Shown piece by piece: positions 51,187-55,823 of a DNA stretch of 55,823 bases. The position numbers and the translations under genes are program-made. The stretch covers positions 1 to 55,823 of the forward strand of contig JBMYYK010000010.1 of assembly GCA_049609325.1 (NCBI GenBank). Reading direction: 5' to 3'. The DNA comes from GCA-2733415 sp049609325. GTDB lineage: Bacteria; Bacteroidota; Bacteroidia; Flavobacteriales; Flavobacteriaceae. The notes under the pieces were generated by a model that worked only from the letters and a program-made list of their open reading frames with translations, was not told the origin of the DNA and searched no databases. Each line of letters opens with the position of its first letter. Position 1 is the first letter of the stretch.

Positions 51187-51910
51187 TTGTTTTTCCAAAT
51201 CGTCGTTCTCTATTTTGATAATTTATTATAGCCTGATACAAATCTTCTTTTTTAAAATCTGGCCAAAGCACATCAGTAAAATATAATTCTGCATATGCAA
51301 TTTGCCATAATAAAAAATTACTTATTCGCTGTTCTCCACTAGTTCTAATAAGTAAATCTACATCTGGCAAATTTTGCGTGTAAAGATGACTATTAATAAT
51401 TGAATCATCAATACTTTCTATAGAAATTATGTTATTTTTAACTTTATCAGCAATTTCCTTAACTGTTTTAACAATTTCATCTCTAGCACCATAACTCAAC
51501 GCCAGTGTTAACACCAGTTTTGTGTTGTCTTTGGTTTTATTGATTACATCCGTTAATTCTTTATGAGCTTTTACAGGCAACTCGTTTAAGTTTCCAATAG
51601 CATTTAACTTAATATTGTTGTCATCTAAAGTTTTAAATTCTTTTTTCAAAGAAGATACTAACAAATTCATTAGTTTGTCAACTTCAGCTTTAGGCCTATT
51701 CCAGTTCTCTGTTGAAAATGCATATAGGGTTAAGTGTGTAACACCAGCTTTACCCGCAGCTTTAATGGTTTCTTTAACAGCTTTCGCTCCTTTTTCATGT
51801 CCAAAAACACGTAACAAACCTCTTTTTTTTGCCCATCTACCATTCCCATCCATAATTACAGCAACATGTTTAGGAACTTTTTTTAAATCTATTTGGTTAA
51901 AAACACTCAT
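51170..51910 (-). CDS. uppS: Isoprenyl (undecaprenyl diphosphate) transferase
   Basis: A 246-residue cis-prenyltransferase making the polyprenyl diphosphate carrier for cell wall and surface glycans. It has the catalytic HVAVIMDGNGRWAKKRG motif (Asp21), FGHEKGAKAV, TLYAFSTENWNRP and the C-terminal LLIRTSGEQRISNFLLWQIAYAELYF. The length is normal. It follows the DUF6089 gene by 8 bases and overlaps bamA. Its substrate IPP would come from the mevalonate route whose two genes lie at 1318-3555. Confidence 0.96.
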   Translation of the reverse strand: MSVFNQIDLKKVPKHVAVIMDGNGRWAKKRGLLRVFGHEKGAKAVKETIKAAGKAGVTHLTLYAFSTENWNRPKAEVDKLMNLLVSSLKKEFKTLDDNNIKLNAIGNLNELPVKAHKELTDVINKTKDNTKLVLTLALSYGARDEIVKTVKEIADKVKNNIISIESIDDSIINSHLYTQNLPDVDLLIRTSGEQRISNFLLWQIAYAELYFTDVLWPDFKKEDLYQAIINYQNRERRFGKTSEQLK

Positions 51911-51918
51911 CGCTTCAA

Positions 51919-52626
51919 TTAAAAATTACAAAAACAAGGATTTTTACCAAACGTATAGGTGAGGGTAAAACCTGTAAACACATACCAGTCATTACTGTCA
52001 ATATTCCCAAATTTTAAAGACTCATATTCTTCTTTGTCACGTACTGGATTACTTCCATCTAAATCATCCGTAAAAGCATATCTTGCACTAATTTCAAAAG
52101 CCAACACAAACTGTTTTGTTATTGCTGATTTAATCCCAACTGTCATAGGTATTGCAAATGTGTTATGAGAATTATAGCGTTCAATAGTATTTGAAGGCGT
52201 TATTGCTAAAGCATCATAATGCAAATACGTAACTCCTGTAAATAAATAAGGTGTAGTTTTTATGGCGTAATTATGTTGGTCATGAAGATCAAAATCTAAA
52301 AACGTAAATTCCATACCGGCGGTTAACTCCTTAATAGTATTATCAAATGTGTAACCTCTTAATTGACGTCTTGGGTCTTTTGACTGAGCATCATCACCGT
52401 GTATTTGAGCGTAAATTGCAGAAAATCTATATGAATGTCGCGGACTCCTATTCCATTTATACAGTAACCCTACAGCCATGTCATTAGGTTTTATATAGCT
52501 TCCCGAACCAACATCTGCTATAGCGTTGGTTCCACCTATATACACTCCAACCTCGTGTATTTGTCCATAAGACAAACCACAAACAAGGAATAAGAAAAAC
52601 ATGATTTTTTGAAACATAGTGCTCAT
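51919..52626 (-). CDS. DUF6089 family protein (probable outer-membrane beta-barrel)
   Basis: A 235-residue exported protein with a signal peptide (residues ~1-21, ending SYGQ). Conserved pieces are EVGVYIGGTNAIADVG, KPNDMAVGLLYKWNRSPRHSYR, DPRRQLRGYTFDNTIKELTAGMEFTFLDFDLHD and a final aromatic strand (TGFTLTYTFGKNPCF). The alternating pattern suggests an 8-stranded barrel of the porin-like outer-membrane type; function unknown. It heads the uppS-bamA-ompH operon. The frame begins at a TTG at 52638, but the promoter element lies there, so ATG at 52626 (or 52617) is used. Confidence 0.85.
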   Translation of the reverse strand: MSTMFQKIMFFLFLVCGLSYGQIHEVGVYIGGTNAIADVGSGSYIKPNDMAVGLLYKWNRSPRHSYRFSAIYAQIHGDDAQSKDPRRQLRGYTFDNTIKELTAGMEFTFLDFDLHDQHNYAIKTTPYLFTGVTYLHYDALAITPSNTIERYNSHNTFAIPMTVGIKSAITKQFVLAFEISARYAFTDDLDGSNPVRDKEEYESLKFGNIDSNDWYVFTGFTLTYTFGKNPCFCNF

Positions 52627-52635
52627 AAAAGTTCG

Positions 52636-52643
52636 CAAATATA
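52636..52643 (-). promoter_or_regulatory. -7 promoter element of DUF6089-uppS-bamA operon
   Basis: Reads TATATTTG on the minus strand; a TTG lies 20 bases upstream at 52664-52666, inside a 12-base palindrome TTGTTATAACAA (52655-52666). This is the best full -33/-7 promoter I see. Confidence 0.68.
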
Positions 52644-52709
52644 TAAAATTGACTTTGTTATAACAATTAACATTGTCACTATAAACACTATTTATACACT
52701 TTTATTGTT

Positions 52710-53594
52710 TCAATTTCGTTTATCTTCACCCCAAAGCAATTTATTCCTGAGGGTATGTAAGAAACTCTCACCTTTAGTTTCTATCATTTTTATAGAAAAA
52801 TCTGCTTTTTGAATTGTTAGCTCTGTACCGTTTTCTACCGTAACAATTCTAGAATCTAATGATGCTAAATGCAACTGTTCTCTACCTGCTACTTTAAGCT
52901 TAATAATTGTGTTTTCAGGTATCACCAATGGTCTTGCGTTTAAATTATGTGGTGCTATTGGTGTTAATACAAAACTATCAGAGTTCGGATCTACCACAGG
53001 CCCTCCACAACTTAACGAATATCCTGTAGATCCCGTTGGCGTAGCCACTATTAATCCATCTGCCCAATATGAGGTTAAATATTCGTTATTCAAATACGTC
53101 TCTACCCTAATCATTGAAGTCGTATTTTTTCTACTTACCGCAATTTCATTTAAAGCAAAATTAAAGTTTTCATCCAACTCCCCTATCATATTATCACTAC
53201 TCAACATCAAGAGGCTTCGTTCAGAAATATGATACTGTTTGCTTACAATCTCATCTATAGATGATTGTATTTTATCTTTTTGAATGGTTGCCAAAAACCC
53301 CATTCTACCAGTATTTACACCTACAATAGGTATTCCTGAATCTCTCACATAAGATATGGATCGTAAAAACGTTCCATCACCACCAATACTGATAAAAAAA
53401 TCAAATGACTCATCTAAGTCCTTATGAGAATGAAAAGCATGACATTTTACAGAAGATATTTGTTCAACATAACTTAAACATGAATTCTCTACATATATAG
53501 ATGCTTTATAGTGTTTCAGGTGTTCAAAAACAATACTCACATATTCTTTAGGAAAATTATCTTTAAATCTTCCGTATACCGCAACTTTCACCAT
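52710..53594 (-). CDS. nadK: NAD kinase
   Basis: A 294-residue NAD kinase, phosphorylating NAD to NADP. It has the catalytic SIGGDGTFLRS motif, GVNTGRMGFLATI and the NAD-site block WADGLIVATPTGSTGYSLSCGGPVVDPNSD. The length is normal. It starts 2 bases after the stop of the CBS-domain gene, with which it should be co-transcribed. No clear terminator follows in the 70 bases before the DUF6089 gene. Confidence 0.96.
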   Translation of the reverse strand: MVKVAVYGRFKDNFPKEYVSIVFEHLKHYKASIYVENSCLSYVEQISSVKCHAFHSHKDLDESFDFFISIGGDGTFLRSISYVRDSGIPIVGVNTGRMGFLATIQKDKIQSSIDEIVSKQYHISERSLLMLSSDNMIGELDENFNFALNEIAVSRKNTTSMIRVETYLNNEYLTSYWADGLIVATPTGSTGYSLSCGGPVVDPNSDSFVLTPIAPHNLNARPLVIPENTIIKLKVAGREQLHLASLDSRIVTVENGTELTIQKADFSIKMIETKGESFLHTLRNKLLWGEDKRN

Positions 53595-53596
53595 AG

Positions 53597-54250
53597 TTAT
53601 ATATCCATATATTTTTTAAAATATTCCGACCTGTCTTTTAAACTTTGCACATAGGTATCATCTTCTAATCCTGCAACTATTTCATAACCATAACGCCTAA
53701 ATGTTTGAATAATATCAGTCAGTCCCGTATTATTAATCTTCAACGTTATTTCAGCTAAATTATCTTTTACATCTGTTAAAAACGCACCTAATATTTTAGC
53801 GTTATTCGATTCCACAATTTGCGACACTTCACTAAAAGAATAGTCTTTCACCCCCTTTTTCACAATCAAAACCGCGCCATTTTCATAAAAAAATGGAGTC
53901 TGATCAAATAAACTAATAATATCTTTCAACTCATAATACCCAACATATTGGCCATTTTTTAAAACAGGCATGATATTAGTTGCATTCTGCGCAAAAGCCT
54001 CCAAAACTTCTAACCAATTAGTTGTCCAATCTACCGAAAAAAACTCTATCGCATATTGGCACTCACTAACAGTAATTTCAGACTCAAAACAACGTGAATC
54101 ATTTTCAGACAAACAACCAACATACACCCCATTATCTGCAACAGGAATATGTGAATATGTTAGCCCACTAAATATCTGCTGTACCTCACTAACCTGCTGA
54201 TGCAACGACACAGGACTAATATCATTTATTAAAAGTTCACCAAGATTCAT
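53597..54250 (-). CDS. CBS domain-containing protein
   Basis: A 217-residue cytoplasmic protein with a pair of CBS modules over residues ~10-130 (LINDISPVSLHQQVSEVQQIF ... SHIPVADNGVYVGCLSEND ... NIMPVLKNGQYVGYYELKDIISLF). A ~70-residue C-terminal part (EVSQIVESNNAKILGAFLTD ... ITLKINNTGLTDIIQTFRRYGYEIV) resembles an ACT-like fold. CBS pairs bind adenine nucleotides. Its operon partner nadK makes NADP, so sensing of nucleotides is plausible, but this is inference from context only. Confidence 0.85.
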   Translation of the reverse strand: MNLGELLINDISPVSLHQQVSEVQQIFSGLTYSHIPVADNGVYVGCLSENDSRCFESEITVSECQYAIEFFSVDWTTNWLEVLEAFAQNATNIMPVLKNGQYVGYYELKDIISLFDQTPFFYENGAVLIVKKGVKDYSFSEVSQIVESNNAKILGAFLTDVKDNLAEITLKINNTGLTDIIQTFRRYGYEIVAGLEDDTYVQSLKDRSEYFKKYMDI

Positions 54251-54299
54251 TCAACAAGAATTTTACAATGCAAAATAACCATTTTATACTTATTAGCCT

Positions 54300-54307
54300 T
54301 AAATTTG
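54300..54307 (+). promoter_or_regulatory. -7 promoter element of pdxJ
   Basis: Reads TAAATTTG (TAnnTTTG), 20 bases before the ATG at 54328; it makes the longer start at 54268 unlikely. Confidence 0.58.
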
Positions 54308-54327
54308 CCATTCAATTTCACAAGAAT

Positions 54328-55044
54328 ATGACAAAGCTAAGTGTAAACGTAAATAAAATTGCCACATTACGAAATTCTCGTGGTGGTAACACACCTAATC
54401 TATTAAATGTTGTTAAAGACATCGAGCGCTTTGGCGCTAACGGCATTACAATTCACCCAAGGCCAGACGAAAGACACATTCGTTATCAAGACGCCCGAGA
54501 TTTAACTCAAATAGTTACTACCGAGTTCAATATAGAAGGGAATCCAAATCAAAAATTCATCGATTTGGTTTTAGAAACCAAACCTACACAAGTCACTCTT
54601 GTACCTGATGCAATTGATGCCATAACTTCAAACGCAGGATGGGACACCATAACACATAAAGATTTTTTATCTGATGTGATTTCAGAATTCAAAAAGAATG
54701 GCATTCGCACCTCTATTTTTGTTGACCCAAATACACATATGATTGAAGGAGCAAAACACACAGGTGCAGACAGAATTGAGCTATACACCGAAGAATTTGC
54801 AAAACAATACAGTCTAGGAAACACGTCTGCAATAACACCTTACACAGAGTGCGCTATTGTTGCAAACAACTTAAATCTAGGCATCAATGCTGGTCACGAT
54901 TTAAACTTAGAGAACATCAAATTTTTCAAAGACAACATCCCTAACCTCTTAGAGGTTTCTATAGGACATGCGTTAATATCTGAATCAATATACTTAGGAA
55001 TAGAAAATGTAGTCAACATGTATCTAAACAAACTGAAAAACTAA
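54328..55044 (+). CDS. pdxJ: Pyridoxine 5'-phosphate synthase
   Basis: A 238-residue TIM-barrel enzyme that condenses 3-amino-2-oxopropyl phosphate with 1-deoxyxylulose 5-phosphate in vitamin B6 synthesis. It carries LSVNVNKIATLRNSRGGNTPNLL, GANGITIHPRPDERHI, KPTQVTLVPDA and the C-terminal GINAGHDLNLENI and ISIGHALISE-type stretch (EVSIGHALISESIYLG). It requires deoxyxylulose phosphate even though the window's isoprenoid genes belong to the mevalonate route. ATG at 54328 is used because a promoter element lies between it and the longer start. Confidence 0.96.
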   Translation: MTKLSVNVNKIATLRNSRGGNTPNLLNVVKDIERFGANGITIHPRPDERHIRYQDARDLTQIVTTEFNIEGNPNQKFIDLVLETKPTQVTLVPDAIDAITSNAGWDTITHKDFLSDVISEFKKNGIRTSIFVDPNTHMIEGAKHTGADRIELYTEEFAKQYSLGNTSAITPYTECAIVANNLNLGINAGHDLNLENIKFFKDNIPNLLEVSIGHALISESIYLGIENVVNMYLNKLKN

Positions 55045-55045
55045 C

Positions 55046-55804
55046 ATGACTATTTTACATTCTAAAATCTTAGGCAGCGGGCAACCTTTACTAATTTTAC
55101 ATGGCTTTTTAGGCATGTCTGATAATTGGAAAACGTTAGGTAACAAATATGCCGAAAACTTTGAAGTGCATTTAATTGACCAACGCAATCACGGCAGGAG
55201 TTTTCATAGCGATGAGTTTTCATACGATGTACTAGTTAACGATTTATACAACTACATCAACTTTCACAAGTTAGAAAATTGCATCATACTCGGGCATTCA
55301 ATGGGAGGCAAAACTGCTATGCAATTTGCGCTAAACCACCCAGAGTTAATTGATAAATTAATTGTGGCTGATATTGCTCCTAAAACATACCCTGCACACC
55401 ATCAATACATCTTGAAAGCACTATCAGAAGTTAATTTTTTAATTCATAAATCGCGTAAAGACATTGAAGGCGTTTTAAGTCAGTTTATAACCGAAAAAGG
55501 AGTCGTTCAGTTTTTAATGAAAAACGTATACCGTAAAGACAAACATCACTTAGCTTACCGCTTCAATCTTCCAGTATTAATCGATAACTACAATGAGGTA
55601 ATCACAACTTTTAAACCAGACACTACCTTTAACAAACCAACCTTATTTTTAAAAGGCAGCAAATCAAATTATATAAGTACCGAGGACTCAGTACTTATCA
55701 AGCAAATGTTCCCAAACGCTACTATTTCAGAAATCTCCAACGCAGGACATTGGCTACACGCCGAAAATCCACAAGAATTTTATTCAAAAACTATGCTTTT
55801 TTAG
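55046..55804 (+). CDS. Alpha/beta fold hydrolase (YbfF-like esterase)
   Basis: A 252-residue alpha/beta hydrolase. It has the oxyanion region LILHGFLGMSDNWKTLG, DQRNHGRSFHS, nucleophile Ser85 in GHSMGGKTAM, and the final His in SNAGHWLHAENP. The pattern LLILHGFLG...W..LG and DQRNHGRS matches YbfF-type acyl-CoA/ester hydrolases. The natural substrate is unknown. It starts 1 base after the pdxJ stop and is probably co-transcribed. The gene is complete, ending 19 bases before the window end. Confidence 0.92.
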   Translation: MTILHSKILGSGQPLLILHGFLGMSDNWKTLGNKYAENFEVHLIDQRNHGRSFHSDEFSYDVLVNDLYNYINFHKLENCIILGHSMGGKTAMQFALNHPELIDKLIVADIAPKTYPAHHQYILKALSEVNFLIHKSRKDIEGVLSQFITEKGVVQFLMKNVYRKDKHHLAYRFNLPVLIDNYNEVITTFKPDTTFNKPTLFLKGSKSNYISTEDSVLIKQMFPNATISEISNAGHWLHAENPQEFYSKTMLF

Positions 55805-55823
55805 TAAATTAATTGTATTATTG

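Overview
This is an AT-rich stretch of a Bacteroidota chromosome, almost certainly from the family Flavobacteriaceae. The evidence is the set of lineage-typical proteins (GYDIA-motif GHMP kinase, exosortase XrtF with its partner, DUF6089, DUF2797, two OmpH proteins behind BamA), the near absence of Shine-Dalgarno sequences, and repeated Bacteroidota-type -7 elements (TAnnTTTG) just upstream of genes. The density is about one gene per 1.15 kb. No intergenic gap exceeds 300 bases. I see no tRNA, rRNA, CRISPR array, insertion sequence or prophage. It reads as core genome.

Layout. 1-1278: end of a TPR gene, lptC and a small membrane protein. 1318-9552: a mevalonate pair (GHMP kinase, HMG-CoA reductase) divergent from a peptide-use module (DPP-IV-like S9 peptidase, two POT transporters, thioredoxin-like protein). 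9656-17866: comEC, an AsmA protein, a DUF2797 protein, a GH3-family enzyme and an SDR epimerase. 17927-22620: tyrS, a LuxE/PaaK-like enzyme, serS and a universal stress protein. 22803-31022: rimP-nusA-infB, then a CNNM/CorC protein and a PpiD-like foldase. 31262-34200 (minus): surE, small membrane protein, lpxB, NlpC/P60 lipoprotein. 34335-38395: C-terminal processing protease, DppC-type permease, nuclease. 38399-46106 (minus): purH, mreBCD-mrdA-rodA and a GAF protein. 46194-47155: the exosortase F pair. 47187-54250 (minus): nadK with a CBS protein, then DUF6089-uppS-bamA-ompH-ompH. 54328-end: pdxJ and an alpha/beta hydrolase.

How the genes fit together. Much of the window builds the envelope: HMG-CoA reductase and the GHMP kinase feed isoprenoid supply, UppS makes the polyprenyl carrier, LpxB and LptC serve LPS, BamA, OmpH and PpiD serve outer-membrane protein assembly, and Mre/PBP2/RodA drive lateral wall growth. 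A second theme is translation (TyrS, SerS, RimP, NusA, IF2).

No clearly new multi-gene system stands out. The best leads are a DUF2797 protein that looks like a zinc-ribbon plus GIY-YIG-type fold, a terminator-like hairpin in the rimP leader, an exosortase F pair without a visible substrate, two orphan adenylate-forming enzymes, a ComEC lacking the metallo-beta-lactamase motif, and gene-order breaks suggesting a local rearrangement. Several starts were moved from the longest open frame because a TAnnTTTG element lies downstream of the longer start.
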